Shown: piece after piece, positions 37,217 to 46,658 of the stretch
Layout of the letters: each line of letters begins with the position of its first letter
How positions within the stretch are numbered: the first letter of the stretch is position 1
Source of the DNA: RFSX01 sp965230215
Lineage (GTDB): Bacteria > Bacteroidota > Bacteroidia > Chitinophagales > Saprospiraceae
Direction of reading: 5' to 3'
NCBI GenBank assembly: GCA_965230215.1
Contig: CBDDKN010000001.1
Span: 496,001-560,000 of the forward strand
Length of the DNA stretch: 64,000 bases
Notes under the pieces: generated by a model
Told to the model about the DNA's origin: nothing
The model's input: the letters and a program-made list of their open reading frames with translations, nothing else
Databases searched by the model: none
Position numbers and translations under genes: made by a program

Positions 37217-38494
37217 TTAGGCCTTTTCAAAATTCAGAATTGTTTTTTCGATGATGTCACAACACTCATGCAATTGATCTTCAGTCATAACCAGTGGTGG
37301 CGCAAATCTGATGATGTTACCGTGTGTTGGTTTTGCTAAAAGCCCGTTGTCCCTCAAAGCCAAACATATATTCCAGGCCGTCTTGCTCGTCTCAGAATCA
37401 TTGATCACGATGGCATTCAATAAGCCTTTACCTCTAACCAAGGTAACCATATCAGACTTTTCAACAAGAGATTGCATTCTTTGTCTGAAGACCTTCCCTA
37501 GATTATATGCGTTTTCTGCAAGACGTTCGTTCTTAACGACCTCCAGTGCGGCAATTGCCACAGCACAAGCAAGTGGGTTTCCTCCAAATGTACTGCCATG
37601 TTCTCCCGGTTTGATGCAAAGCATGATCTCATCATTCGCCAAAACCGCAGAGACAGGAAATACGCCACCTGACAATGCTTTTCCAAGGATTAGTATATCT
37701 GGTTTTACCTCTGGCTCATTAAGGCATTTGTTTGTGCAATTACAATCGCCGCAGGTAGCCAGCAATCTGCCTGTTCGGGCAATACCCGTCTGAACCTCAT
37801 CGGCTATAAATAATGCATTGTGTTTTTCACACAAGGCTTTTGCACCTTTTAGATATCCGGGATCTGGTACGACCACACCAGCTTCACCTTGGATTGGTTC
37901 CACGATAAAGCCAGCCACGTTTTCATCCTGCAAAGCGTCTTCAAGCGCATTCAGGTCGTTGTAAGGGATAACCTCCAGACCAGGCATGAATGGGCCAAAG
38001 CCGGTAGTAGAATCAGGATCGACTGAAGCAGAAATAACAGCTAGAGTTCTCCCGTGGAAATTGCCAGATGCAAAAATGATCTTGGCTTTATAACTTTCAA
38101 TACCTTTTTTCTCATAAGCCCACTTACGACACAATTTCAATGCTGTTTCAACCGCCTCAACACCGGTGTTAATGGGAAGCACTTTGTCATAATGAAAATA
38201 CTCCGTCATATATCTTTCATACGGGCCAAGCATGTCGTTATAGAAAGCCCTTGAAGTGAGCGTCAGCTTTTCTGCCTGCTCTTTTAGAGCGTTAATAATG
38301 TCGGGATGACAATGCCCTTGGTTGACAGCGGAGTATGCACTCAGGAAATCATAATATTTTTTACCCTCCGCATCCCATACGAATACGCCTTCTCCTCTTG
38401 AAAGTACTACTGGAAGTGGATGATAGTTATGCGCTCCGTACTTATCTTCTAGCTGCATTAATGCATTTGAGCCTAACATTGTTTCTATAGACAT
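37217..38494 (-). CDS. rocD: Ornithine aminotransferase with a small Cys-rich insertion
   Basis: PLP transaminase of 425 residues linking ornithine to glutamate semialdehyde. Start ATG 38494 is 2 bases after the coaE stop. Key sites: NTGVEAVETALK (109-120), HGRT (147-150), EPIQGEAGV (199-207), FIADEVQTGIARTG (229-242) and PLP Lys272 in LGKALSGG. Between TGRLLA and VKPDILILGK lies the segment ATCGDCNCTNKCLNEPE, with Cys248, 251, 253 and 257. In ornithine aminotransferases I recall, this stretch is usually shorter and lacks this Cys cluster. The four Cys could bind zinc; the presence in related Bacteroidota needs a database check. Confidence 0.92.
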   Translation of the reverse strand: MSIETMLGSNALMQLEDKYGAHNYHPLPVVLSRGEGVFVWDAEGKKYYDFLSAYSAVNQGHCHPDIINALKEQAEKLTLTSRAFYNDMLGPYERYMTEYFHYDKVLPINTGVEAVETALKLCRKWAYEKKGIESYKAKIIFASGNFHGRTLAVISASVDPDSTTGFGPFMPGLEVIPYNDLNALEDALQDENVAGFIVEPIQGEAGVVVPDPGYLKGAKALCEKHNALFIADEVQTGIARTGRLLATCGDCNCTNKCLNEPEVKPDILILGKALSGGVFPVSAVLANDEIMLCIKPGEHGSTFGGNPLACAVAIAALEVVKNERLAENAYNLGKVFRQRMQSLVEKSDMVTLVRGKGLLNAIVINDSETSKTAWNICLALRDNGLLAKPTHGNIIRFAPPLVMTEDQLHECCDIIEKTILNFEKA

Positions 38495-38496
38495 GA

Positions 38497-39117
38497 TCAA
38501 TTCTTTTTTACTTTTTTCAAAATGGCCTTATGGACCTTTATAACTTGTTTCAGCAAAGGTATATTTCCTTCGTTCAAAATAATAAAATCTGCCAGTTCTC
38601 GCTTGAAAGAATCTGGTTTTTGATTTTTCATTCGTGATATAACCGAATCGCGACCAACTTTATCCCTGTTCATGACACGTGCTATTCTGGTTTCTTTCTC
38701 TGCTGTGACCAGAATCACAGCATCGAAATATTGCGCTAAGCCTGCTTCAAAAATAATGGCTGATTCCTCAAGCACATATGCACTGGATTGTTCCTCACTC
38801 CATGATTCAAAATCTATTCTCACCGCTGGATGTACTATGGCATTCATGCGATTCAGCAGCTTTTTATCTTTAAAAATGTGAGAAGCCACATAGGCCCTGT
38901 TTAACCTGCCGTTTCTATGGTATGATGAATTTCCCAGGAGCTTTTTTATTTTATCCTTCAGCCTTTTATCATGATTCATCAGTCTTTTGGCTTCCTTGTC
39001 GGCATTATAAACAGGAATATTAAATACTTTGAATATCTCACCGACAAAGGTTTTGCCACTGCCTATTCCGCCAGTGATCGCAACTTTTAATGGAATGTGT
39101 CGTTTGGAATCAGACAT
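38497..39117 (-). CDS. coaE: Dephospho-CoA kinase CoaE
   Basis: Last enzyme of coenzyme A synthesis. I start it at ATG 39117 (MSDSKRHIPLKVAITGG), giving 206 residues; the longer frame adds 38 residues with no family match. P-loop GGIGSGKT, DADKEAKRLM-type motif (YNADKEAKRLM), NRMNAIVHP and ESAIIFEAGL fit the family, with the adenylate lid region ARVMNRDKVG. It ends 2 bases before the ornithine aminotransferase ATG. Confidence 0.93.
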   Translation of the reverse strand: MSDSKRHIPLKVAITGGIGSGKTFVGEIFKVFNIPVYNADKEAKRLMNHDKRLKDKIKKLLGNSSYHRNGRLNRAYVASHIFKDKKLLNRMNAIVHPAVRIDFESWSEEQSSAYVLEESAIIFEAGLAQYFDAVILVTAEKETRIARVMNRDKVGRDSVISRMKNQKPDSFKRELADFIILNEGNIPLLKQVIKVHKAILKKVKKN

Positions 39118-39182
39118 GAAAGCAAGATATGATTTTTGCACTTGTTTGCTGTTTTTGACTCGACAATCGCAGCAATTATTTA

Positions 39183-39190
39183 TAATTTTG
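39183..39190 (+). promoter_or_regulatory. Candidate Bacteroidota -7 box (TAATTTTG)
   Basis: Octamer fitting TAnnTTTG, 14 bases before the ATG of the lipid hydroxylase gene. A TTTTG lies at 39154-39158, 24 bases upstream, slightly too far for an ideal -33. The short leader makes this tentative. Confidence 0.35.
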
Positions 39191-39204
39191 TAAAAATTGG
39201 AGTT

Positions 39205-39843
39205 ATGAATGTGATAATGCCGGAGGGACACGAAATTATTTCAACCAAGGACGAATCAGTTCCTTTGTTCAAATCCAAGCTTCTTGATGTTTTTTCAAGA
39301 GTGCGTTGGTTTGTGCCACTGATTATTTTTATTCCTGTAATTGCCTACTTCTCGTATCAAAGTTTGACGACCTATGGCTTTTCGGTTGCCGATATGATTC
39401 TATACTTTATGGGTGGTCTGGCCATCTGGACAGTGATTGAATACCTGTTTCACCGTTTTATCTTCCATTATGAGCCTAAAAGTAAAATGGGCAAGCATCT
39501 TCATTTCATGATGCACGGTGTTCACCATGCTTATCCTAATGATTCATTGCGACTTGTTATGCCTCCAGCATTGAGTATTCCTCTGTCTACAGGCTTCTAT
39601 TTTATTTTTTACTTTGCCTTTGGTGGATTGCATGCGCCATTGTTTACTGGTTTTATCTTTGGTTACCTGTGCTATGATATGCTTCATTTTGCGACGCATC
39701 ATGCACACTTCATCAAGGCCAAATGGTTTATAAATCTCAAGCAACATCACATGAGACATCACTTCCAGGATCCGGATAACGGTTTCGGAGTGAGTTCTGC
39801 AGTATGGGATAAAATATTTGGTACAACCTATAAGAACCAATAG
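39205..39843 (+). CDS. Fatty acid hydroxylase/sterol desaturase-family membrane enzyme
   Basis: Di-iron membrane oxygenase of 212 residues, starting at ATG 39205 rather than at the upstream in-frame codons inside the coaE leader. It has four hydrophobic stretches and the His-rich motifs HRFIFH, HFMMHGVHH, HFATHHAHF and HHMRHH that bind two irons. The close resemblance to FA2H-like hydroxylases suggests 2-hydroxylation of fatty acids, perhaps of sphingolipids, which many Bacteroidota make. The next gene overlaps by 1 base. Confidence 0.9.
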   Translation: MNVIMPEGHEIISTKDESVPLFKSKLLDVFSRVRWFVPLIIFIPVIAYFSYQSLTTYGFSVADMILYFMGGLAIWTVIEYLFHRFIFHYEPKSKMGKHLHFMMHGVHHAYPNDSLRLVMPPALSIPLSTGFYFIFYFAFGGLHAPLFTGFIFGYLCYDMLHFATHHAHFIKAKWFINLKQHHMRHHFQDPDNGFGVSSAVWDKIFGTTYKNQ

Positions 39844-40112
39844 TGATAACGGCAGAATTAAGTCTTTATCCTCTTGATAAAGATTATGAACCGCATATAT
39901 TGGGATTCATTGCCGCATTAAAAGCAAATTCAGAAGTAGAGGTTCATACACACAGCATGAGTACCTTTGTCAAAGGAGATGACAAAATGGTATTTGATGC
40001 TATCTCCTCTGCTTTTGCAAAAGTCAGCTCTTCAAGTGATACACTTTCTTTAGTGATTAAAGCAATTAATAGAGACTTACCTGTTGAGAAGGGTTTCCTA
40101 AATCTGCCTTAG
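39843..40112 (+). CDS. Thiamine-binding-fold protein (MTH1187/YkoF family)
   Basis: Small protein of 89 residues, beginning with GTG at 39843 that overlaps the TAG of the hydroxylase by 1 base (TAGTG). The pattern ITAELSLYPLDKDYEPHI then VHTHSMSTFVKGD then VFDAISSAFAKV is that of the MTH1187/YkoF ferredoxin-like fold. Members bind thiamine or related compounds as oligomers. No thiamine gene is adjacent, so its ligand is unknown. Confidence 0.8.
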   Translation: MITAELSLYPLDKDYEPHILGFIAALKANSEVEVHTHSMSTFVKGDDKMVFDAISSAFAKVSSSSDTLSLVIKAINRDLPVEKGFLNLP

Positions 40113-40118
40113 TTGGTA

Positions 40119-41963
40119 TTAAATCTTTTTGCCTGCCAATGCTTGCTTGATTGTATGATTCATAGCTCTTTCTGCCAGTGGTTTGGAAAACTCATTAATG
40201 GCCTGCATGGCTTCGTTGATCTTGTCTTTGTCCTTGGTTTCCAGACTGTCTTTAAGAGCCGTCAAGAATTTATTTAATTCATCAAGCTCTTCTGCACTTA
40301 GTATTTCCTTGTTTTGAATGATGAATTTCTCAGAGGACCTAATAATGGAGTCGGCTTCATTCTTAGCCTCAAGCAATGACTTGACAGCCATATCTTCCTT
40401 GGCATTCTTGATCGATTCCAGTAACATCTTACCCATCTCTTCTTCTGAAATTCCATACTGCGACTGAATCTTAACTTCTTCCATTTTACCGGATCTCAAT
40501 TCTTTGGCGCGCACCTTAAGTATACCGTCGGCATCAATGATAAAATGCACTTCTATCTTGGGTATTCCTGCAGCCATAGGTGGTATGTCGCTGAGGATGA
40601 ATTCACCCAACTTTCTATTGTGCTCAACCAATTCTCTTTCACCCTGGAAGACGGCTATTTTAAGATTCTTCTGGCCATCAACTGATGTTGTGTATTGACG
40701 ACCTGCAGCCGTAGGTACTTTTGAGTTCCTTGGTATTATCACATCCATGAGCCCTCCCACGGTTTCTATACCTAGTGACAATGGAGTTACATCGATAAGC
40801 AGATAGTCTTCGGTATTACCAGCAAGAATGTCAGCTTGAATAGCCGCACCTAATGCAACGACTTCATCAGGATCTAAGTCGTTCATAACAGGTTTCTTAT
40901 ACCTTGTCTCCAGACTGGATTTAATAAGCGGCACTCTCGTAGATCCTCCGACCAGTATAATCTTATCCAATTCGGAACTCTTTACTTGAGCATCTTTGAT
41001 AGCTTCATCAACCATTGTCATGGTGTTCTCTATATAAGGCCTGATCAATTCTTCAAACTTTTCTCTACTTAACTCGAACTGTCCGTCTTCAGATACAAAG
41101 GATTGATCTGTGCTCAACTTCTTTTTGGCCTGCTCTGCACGTAGTCTTAATATCTGCTTCAAAGTATTGTCTGACGATTGTGCATCCAGTCCATACTCTC
41201 TTATCCAGTGATTGATTATTTCTTTGTCAAAATCATCTCCGCCTAGAAATGTGTCACCCTTTGTTGACATAACATCGAAAATGCCGTTTTCAATTCGCAG
41301 CACGGAAACATCAAATGTACCGCCGCCCAGGTCATATACGACAACCATTTCTGCTTCCTTGTCTTTTGTGCCAAACCCATAAGCAAGTGAGGCGGCTGTG
41401 GGTTCATTCACGATTCTTAATACTTCAAGACCTGCCAGTTTACCCGCATCCCTTGTGGCTTGTCTTTGGCTGTCGTTAAAATAGGCAGGCACGGTGATGA
41501 CTGCTTTCGAAACTTCTTTTCCGAGATGATTTTCAATTCTGTTTTTCAGATACTTAAGAATCTCAGCTGATAGCATTATTGGAGAGTGGAACTTGTTATT
41601 GACCTTTACCTTCACCAATTGATCCTCTTGATCAATTATCTCATATGCCAGGTTGGAAGCATAGCTGGAAAGATCATTGTAGTTTTTGCCCAGCAATCGC
41701 TTGACACTGTATATGGTTCTCTCGGGAGCGTTTATAAGCTGATCTTTAGCGGCATCTCCTACGATAATATTACCGTCTTCAGCAAAGTGAACAATTGAAG
41801 GAACCAGACTGGTTTTGCCTTGTTCATCTTTAACGATTTCCGGTTTCCCATCGTTAAGATAGGCAACAAGGCTATTCGTAGTTCCCAGATCGATTCCAAT
41901 GATCACTTCCTTCTCATTGGTCTCCAATTCTCCCGACTTCATGTTAATTGATATCTTAGCCAT
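40119..41963 (-). CDS. hscA: Fe-S assembly chaperone HscA (Hsp70 family)
   Basis: ATP-driven chaperone of 614 residues that helps transfer clusters from the scaffold IscU. The ATPase domain has GIDLGTTNSLVA (23-34), PAYFNDSQRQAT, VYDLGGGTFDVSVL and VGGSTRVPLI. The substrate domain runs from about residue 390. Two traits separate it from DnaK: a short 20-residue N-terminal extension, and the C-terminal FSKPLAERAMNHTIKQALAG, close to the FaarRMn..i..aL.G end of HscA. No hscB or iscU lies in the window. The gene converges with the thiamine-fold gene (6-base gap) and diverges from the transporter gene. Confidence 0.88.
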   Translation of the reverse strand: MAKISINMKSGELETNEKEVIIGIDLGTTNSLVAYLNDGKPEIVKDEQGKTSLVPSIVHFAEDGNIIVGDAAKDQLINAPERTIYSVKRLLGKNYNDLSSYASNLAYEIIDQEDQLVKVKVNNKFHSPIMLSAEILKYLKNRIENHLGKEVSKAVITVPAYFNDSQRQATRDAGKLAGLEVLRIVNEPTAASLAYGFGTKDKEAEMVVVYDLGGGTFDVSVLRIENGIFDVMSTKGDTFLGGDDFDKEIINHWIREYGLDAQSSDNTLKQILRLRAEQAKKKLSTDQSFVSEDGQFELSREKFEELIRPYIENTMTMVDEAIKDAQVKSSELDKIILVGGSTRVPLIKSSLETRYKKPVMNDLDPDEVVALGAAIQADILAGNTEDYLLIDVTPLSLGIETVGGLMDVIIPRNSKVPTAAGRQYTTSVDGQKNLKIAVFQGERELVEHNRKLGEFILSDIPPMAAGIPKIEVHFIIDADGILKVRAKELRSGKMEEVKIQSQYGISEEEMGKMLLESIKNAKEDMAVKSLLEAKNEADSIIRSSEKFIIQNKEILSAEELDELNKFLTALKDSLETKDKDKINEAMQAINEFSKPLAERAMNHTIKQALAGKKI

Positions 41964-42016
41964 CTGATCTTCTTATATTGCTGAACAATTTCTTTGTTAA
42001 AGGTTTTAATGCTATA

Positions 42017-42793
42017 ATGTTCAAAGATAAAGCGGTTAAATTATTTCTCATCCTCGGGGGCTTCTTTCTTACAAATGCCCTGATAGCCCAAATGATAGGG
42101 GTCAAGATATTTTCCTTAGAGGGAACATTGGGTTATGAAAGTTTTGATTGGACAATATTTGGAGTAGAAGGCCTTGGATTTAATCTAACGGCTGGTGTTA
42201 TGCTATGGCCAGTAGTCTTTGTGATGACCGATGTGATCAATGAATATTTCGGCCAAAAAGGTGTACGCTATCTATCTTTCATGACCGTTGGACTCATTTT
42301 GTATGCCATGTTCATGGTTTTTATTGCCATCGAACTTACACCTAATGATTGGTGGGCATTTGAAAGTGGTAAACTTACCGGTGCCGATAGTGAAGTATCC
42401 AATATGGACCTGGCATTCAGGAAGATTTTCGGACAAGGAATTTGGATTATAGTAGGTTCCCTTGTGGCATTTCTTGTTTCTCAGTTTTTGGATGTATTGG
42501 TATTTCATCAGATCAGAAAATGGTCAGGTGAACAAAAGCTGTGGTTAAGAGCCACCGGCTCTACTTTGGTTTCGCAGTTTATCGACTCTTTCGTTGTCTT
42601 AATAATTGCTTTCTATATCGGTTCCGATTGGGAATTGGTTAGAGTGTTGGCGATTGGCGTGGTCAATTACAGCTACAAATTCCTTATGGCCATATTGCTT
42701 ACACCACTGATTTACCTTGCTCACTATGTCATCGACAATTATCTTGGAAAGGACCTAGCTGATGAATTAAAAGAAAATGCCAGCATAGATTGA
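42017..42793 (+). CDS. Queuosine precursor transporter, YhhQ family (VUT)
   Basis: Inner-membrane protein of 258 residues with about six membrane helices. Start ATG 42017 (MFKDKAVKLFLILGG); the longer frame begins with TTG inside the hscA spacer. Family motifs include WPVVFVMTDVINEYFGQKGVRYLSF, split here at VMTDVINEYFGQKG, and a conserved LVSQFIDSFVV helix. It takes up preQ0/preQ1 for queuosine in tRNA. The neighbour at 5 bases is a CtlX-like gene; a functional link is not evident. Confidence 0.9.
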   Translation: MFKDKAVKLFLILGGFFLTNALIAQMIGVKIFSLEGTLGYESFDWTIFGVEGLGFNLTAGVMLWPVVFVMTDVINEYFGQKGVRYLSFMTVGLILYAMFMVFIAIELTPNDWWAFESGKLTGADSEVSNMDLAFRKIFGQGIWIIVGSLVAFLVSQFLDVLVFHQIRKWSGEQKLWLRATGSTLVSQFIDSFVVLIIAFYIGSDWELVRVLAIGVVNYSYKFLMAILLTPLIYLAHYVIDNYLGKDLADELKENASID

Positions 42794-42798
42794 ATGTT

Positions 42799-43719
42799 AT
42801 GAATGAAGCTTTCACCGATACTGTTTTGATGATTCGACCAGCAGCATTTGATTCTAATCCGCAAACATTGGAGTCCAATGCTTTTCAAAACATTCCGAAT
42901 CCGAGTGAAAATGCACAAGAAAAAGCACTTAAGGAATTCAATGTTCTCAGTCGGAAAATTGAGAGCTACGGCATTGATGTAATTGTCGTTGATGATATTC
43001 CATCTTCTATGGGGCCCGATACTGTTTTTCCAAACAATTGGATCAGCACCCATCGGGATGGCAAGATCATTACTTATCCCATGTTTTCAGAGATTAGAAG
43101 AAGAGAGCGAAGAACTGATATTCTTGATTTGCTCGAGGAAAACTATGGATTGGATCGGCGTTATGGATTCGAGTATCTGGAGGAAGAAGGCCTTTATTTA
43201 GAAGGTACTGGCAGCATGGTGCTGGATCGCAGAAACAGAATTGCCTACGCAGCTCTTGGCCCACGCACCAGCATTGAAGCTCTTGATAAGTTCTGTGTCT
43301 TGGCAGGCTATAGAAAGTGCATCTTTAATGCCGTAGACCAATCAGGGAAATCAATTTACCATACCAATGTCATGATGGCCATATGCAATGGTTTTGCATT
43401 GGTATGCCTTGAGAGTATAGTTAATGATGAAGAAAGGATGGAATTCAAAAATACTATTATTGGGTCTGGTTTAAGACTCGTTGAGATCTCTTTGGATCAG
43501 GTAAACTGCTTCGCAGGTAATGCATTACAGCTGATTAATAAAGACATGAAGCCCGTGTTAGCCATATCTTCAAAAGCCATCACTTCACTAAGCCCTGATC
43601 AAATGGATATTATTAAAGGCCACACTGATATTTTGCAGGCAGATATTCCAACAATAGAGACCTATGGGGGAGGAAGCGTTAGATGTATGTTACTTGAAAT
43701 TTTTCAGCCTAACGGATAA
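42799..43719 (+). CDS. Citrulline/arginine-type hydrolase of the amidinotransferase fold (CtlX-like)
   Basis: Penteins enzyme of 306 residues, starting at ATG 42799, 5 bases after the upstream stop. Asp74 (GPDTVFPNNW), His188 (SIYHTNVMM) and Cys296 (GGGSVRCMLLE) form the usual Asp/His/Cys set of the guanidino-group-modifying fold. The FPNNWIS and GGGSVRCML strings are typical of the citrulline-hydrolase CtlX/amidinotransferase branch. With ornithine aminotransferase in the region, a place in arginine/citrulline use is plausible but unproven. Confidence 0.85.
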   Translation: MNEAFTDTVLMIRPAAFDSNPQTLESNAFQNIPNPSENAQEKALKEFNVLSRKIESYGIDVIVVDDIPSSMGPDTVFPNNWISTHRDGKIITYPMFSEIRRRERRTDILDLLEENYGLDRRYGFEYLEEEGLYLEGTGSMVLDRRNRIAYAALGPRTSIEALDKFCVLAGYRKCIFNAVDQSGKSIYHTNVMMAICNGFALVCLESIVNDEERMEFKNTIIGSGLRLVEISLDQVNCFAGNALQLINKDMKPVLAISSKAITSLSPDQMDIIKGHTDILQADIPTIETYGGGSVRCMLLEIFQPNG

Positions 43720-43721
43720 TT

Positions 43722-43750
43722 TCGCACTTAGGAATAATGCGATTTTTATT
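43722..43750 (+). terminator. Rho-independent terminator after the CtlX-like gene
   Basis: Stem TCGCA-C-TTA / TAATGCGA with a bulged C at 43727 and a GGAA loop (43731-43734), followed by TTTTTATT (43743-43750). It begins 2 bases after the CtlX stop. Confidence 0.7.
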
Positions 43751-43887
43751 TCTCATAATTTCCGAAATTCATTCATATACAATATGATTATTGCTCTTTA
43801 ATGATTTTAGCCAAATCATTGATTTATATGAACTTATTGTAAAATATACACCCTGTGATTGTTAAGATATAATTAACATATATGTAC

Positions 43888-43916
43888 ATTGGATATATAT
43901 ATAAAACTTACATTTG
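43888..43916 (+). promoter_or_regulatory. Candidate promoter for the TonB-dependent receptor gene
   Basis: TACATTTG at 43909-43916 matches the Bacteroidota -7 consensus TAnnTTTG; ATTG at 43888-43891 is close to the -33 TTTG with a 17-base gap. The inferred start lies about 70 bases before the ATG. The surrounding 273-base gap is AT-rich and contains no gene. Confidence 0.55.
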
Positions 43917-43992
43917 TCCTGTAAAATTTAAAATTGTTAACTGATTTGGGCCGCTGCTATATTGCAAAAGGCTCTTAACTAAACAACCTACT

Positions 43993-46635
43993 ATGAAAAA
44001 GCTTTTACTATTCTTACTAATGTTGGGGACAACATCGCTTTTTTCTCAGAATAAGATCATGGGAAAAATTGTTGATGGAAACTCAGGTGAGGCATTAATT
44101 GGTGCTTCCGTTGCAGTAAAAGGAACAACTAATGGAGCCTTGACTGACGTTGATGGTAACTTTACTATCGAATCAGTCGCTGATGGTTCTTACACAATTG
44201 TTAGTTCTTATGTTGGATACGAAGACAAGTCAACAAGCGTGACTGTTGCAGGATCTAATGTAAATGTTGGTGAAATTAGCATGATTGAAGGTGGTATCAA
44301 CCTTGAATCAGTTGTTATCACGGGTACCATGGATATCGTTCGTGACAGAAGAACTCCTGTTGCGGTATCTACAATTGGTGTTAGAGAAATTCAAGCCAAC
44401 GCTGGTAATGTTGAATTTCCAGAATTGATGAAGAATACACCTTCAATCTACGTTGCTGGTCAAGCTGGTGGATACGGTGATTCTGAAGTTTTCACGCGTG
44501 GTTTTGACCAAACAAACACGGCATTCCTTCTTAATGGACAACCAATCAATGGTATGGAAGATGGAAGAATGTACTGGTCTAACTGGTCTGGAATGACAGA
44601 CGTTGCTACTGCTGTTCAGGTTCAGAGAGGTTTGGGTTCTTCGAAGCTGGCGATCTCTTCAGTTGGTGGTACCACAAACATCATCATGAGACCTACAGCT
44701 CAAAAGCAAGGTGGTCATGTGAGCTTCCTAAGAGGTAACGACAACTACAATAAAGCCACATTCATGTACAACACAGGAATGGGCGAAAACAACTTTGGTC
44801 TTTCTGTATTGTTGACGCACTGGCAAGGTGATGGCTGGGCTGATGGTACAAAAGGTCAGGGTCAGAACTATTTCATCTCTGCTGGATGGAAGCCAAGCGA
44901 CAAGCACGAGTTGAACTTCTTGATCACAGGTGCACCACAATGGCACGATCAAAACTTCAACAGCCGCATCAGCGATCACTTCCAGAACGGCGAATTTGAT
45001 ATCAGATTCAACGGAAACTGGGGTACATTGAATGGTGAGTACTTCACAGAAAGAAGAAACTACTACCACAAACCAGTTGCTAACCTGAACTGGGAATTTG
45101 GAATCAACGAGACAACAAAACTATCTACAGTCCTTTACGCTTCTTGGGGTAGAGGTGGTGGAACCGGTGGTCTTGGTAACTTCGGAAACAGACCTCGTAC
45201 CGAAGAAGGTCTGATCGACTGGGATGCAACAGTTGCTAACAACATGGCGTCAGAAGACCCTGCTAATCCAGGTAGAGACGTATATATCAGAAGAGCTTCT
45301 GTTAACAACCACCAATGGTTTGGATTGGTTGCCAATCTTGAAAAGCAATTATCAGATAATCTGACATTCAGTATCGGTTCTGATATCAGACATTACACTG
45401 GATCTCACTTCAGACAAGTCGTTGATCTTCTGGGTGCATCCGGATATGCTCAGAGCGGTAGAGCCAGATTCCCGGATGGGTATCTTGTAACCTCAACATT
45501 CGATGCTAACCCTTGGAAGTCATTGAGTGATTTCGCTGGTGAAGCACCAGCTGGTGAAAGAATTGCATACAACAATGATGAGACAATAACTTACCAGGGT
45601 GTTTTCGGTCAGTTGGAGTATTCTACTGATAAGATTTCAACTTATTTCCAGGGTGCTGTATCCAACCAAAGCAGCACAAGATTTGAACTTTTCAATGAGA
45701 CTGAAGCAAATAAGGAATCTGAAACGATCAACGAGTTAGGATACAATGTTAAGACTGGTTTATCTTACTTAGTTGATGACAATCACAGTGTTTTCTTTAA
45801 CACAGGTTACTATCAAAGACAACCTTTCTTTGACAACCAGTTCCTGAACTTTAGCAATACTGTAAACCCTGTAACTGTCCCAGAGGACATCTTCGGAATT
45901 GAATTAGGATACAAGTATCAGGGACCTAAATTAGCGGCTAATGTTAATTTATACAGAACTTCTTGGCAAGGTCGTGTAACGACATCTACTATCGATCCGG
46001 GAGGTGAAGTTGAAATCAATGGAGAAACAGTCATACTTGATGCAGGTGGTTTCATCAACAATGCTGGTTTGAACCAATTGCACTCAGGTATTGAAGTGGA
46101 CTTCAGATATAAAGTGAATAGCGATCTTTCTATCAGTGGTTATACTTCAATTGGTAGCTGGGAGTATGATGGTGTTGTAACACGAGATGTATTTGAAGAC
46201 AATCTTGACAGAACATTGTTAGATTCATCTCCTGATCTTGATATTGATGGTATCAAAGTAGGTGGCGCTGCCCAGACTACATTTGGTATTGGACTTGATT
46301 ACAATGTTGTTGATAATCTTCGATTGGATCTTAACTACAATTACTATGACAACCTATACGCCAACCTTGGAGCAACCACTGATGAGTTGAAGTTGCCTTC
46401 ATTTGGCCTATTGGATATCGGAGTCAACTATGTATTCAACCTGGCTAATGGACAATTGCTAACGTTAAGAGCGAATGTTTACAATGTACTTGGTGAAGAA
46501 TATATTTCAAGAGCTACTTCTTCTATTGCTGCTAGTGAGAATCCAGATGAAAACTGGAACGGCATCAACAGAAGTAACTTTGTTACTTTCGGTAAAACAA
46601 CTACTTGGAATGTATCTGCGAGATACAGCTTCTAA
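43993..46635 (+). CDS. TonB-dependent receptor with CarboxypepD-reg N-terminal domain
   Basis: Outer-membrane active transporter of 880 residues. Signal peptide MKKLLLFLLMLGTTSLFSQ, then a carboxypeptidase-regulatory-like domain (about 22-100; GKIVDGNSGEALIGASVAVKGT), a plug domain (about 115-235; VFTRGFDQTNTAFLLNGQPI, GLGSSKLAISSVGG) and a barrel to the final Phe (WNVSARYSF). It lacks the SusC linker region signature, and no SusD-type lipoprotein gene follows, so the imported compound is unknown. A strong terminator follows. Confidence 0.93.
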   Translation: MKKLLLFLLMLGTTSLFSQNKIMGKIVDGNSGEALIGASVAVKGTTNGALTDVDGNFTIESVADGSYTIVSSYVGYEDKSTSVTVAGSNVNVGEISMIEGGINLESVVITGTMDIVRDRRTPVAVSTIGVREIQANAGNVEFPELMKNTPSIYVAGQAGGYGDSEVFTRGFDQTNTAFLLNGQPINGMEDGRMYWSNWSGMTDVATAVQVQRGLGSSKLAISSVGGTTNIIMRPTAQKQGGHVSFLRGNDNYNKATFMYNTGMGENNFGLSVLLTHWQGDGWADGTKGQGQNYFISAGWKPSDKHELNFLITGAPQWHDQNFNSRISDHFQNGEFDIRFNGNWGTLNGEYFTERRNYYHKPVANLNWEFGINETTKLSTVLYASWGRGGGTGGLGNFGNRPRTEEGLIDWDATVANNMASEDPANPGRDVYIRRASVNNHQWFGLVANLEKQLSDNLTFSIGSDIRHYTGSHFRQVVDLLGASGYAQSGRARFPDGYLVTSTFDANPWKSLSDFAGEAPAGERIAYNNDETITYQGVFGQLEYSTDKISTYFQGAVSNQSSTRFELFNETEANKESETINELGYNVKTGLSYLVDDNHSVFFNTGYYQRQPFFDNQFLNFSNTVNPVTVPEDIFGIELGYKYQGPKLAANVNLYRTSWQGRVTTSTIDPGGEVEINGETVILDAGGFINNAGLNQLHSGIEVDFRYKVNSDLSISGYTSIGSWEYDGVVTRDVFEDNLDRTLLDSSPDLDIDGIKVGGAAQTTFGIGLDYNVVDNLRLDLNYNYYDNLYANLGATTDELKLPSFGLLDIGVNYVFNLANGQLLTLRANVYNVLGEEYISRATSSIAASENPDENWNGINRSNFVTFGKTTTWNVSARYSF

Positions 46636-46658
46636 TATAGTTTAACTAATATTTTAAG

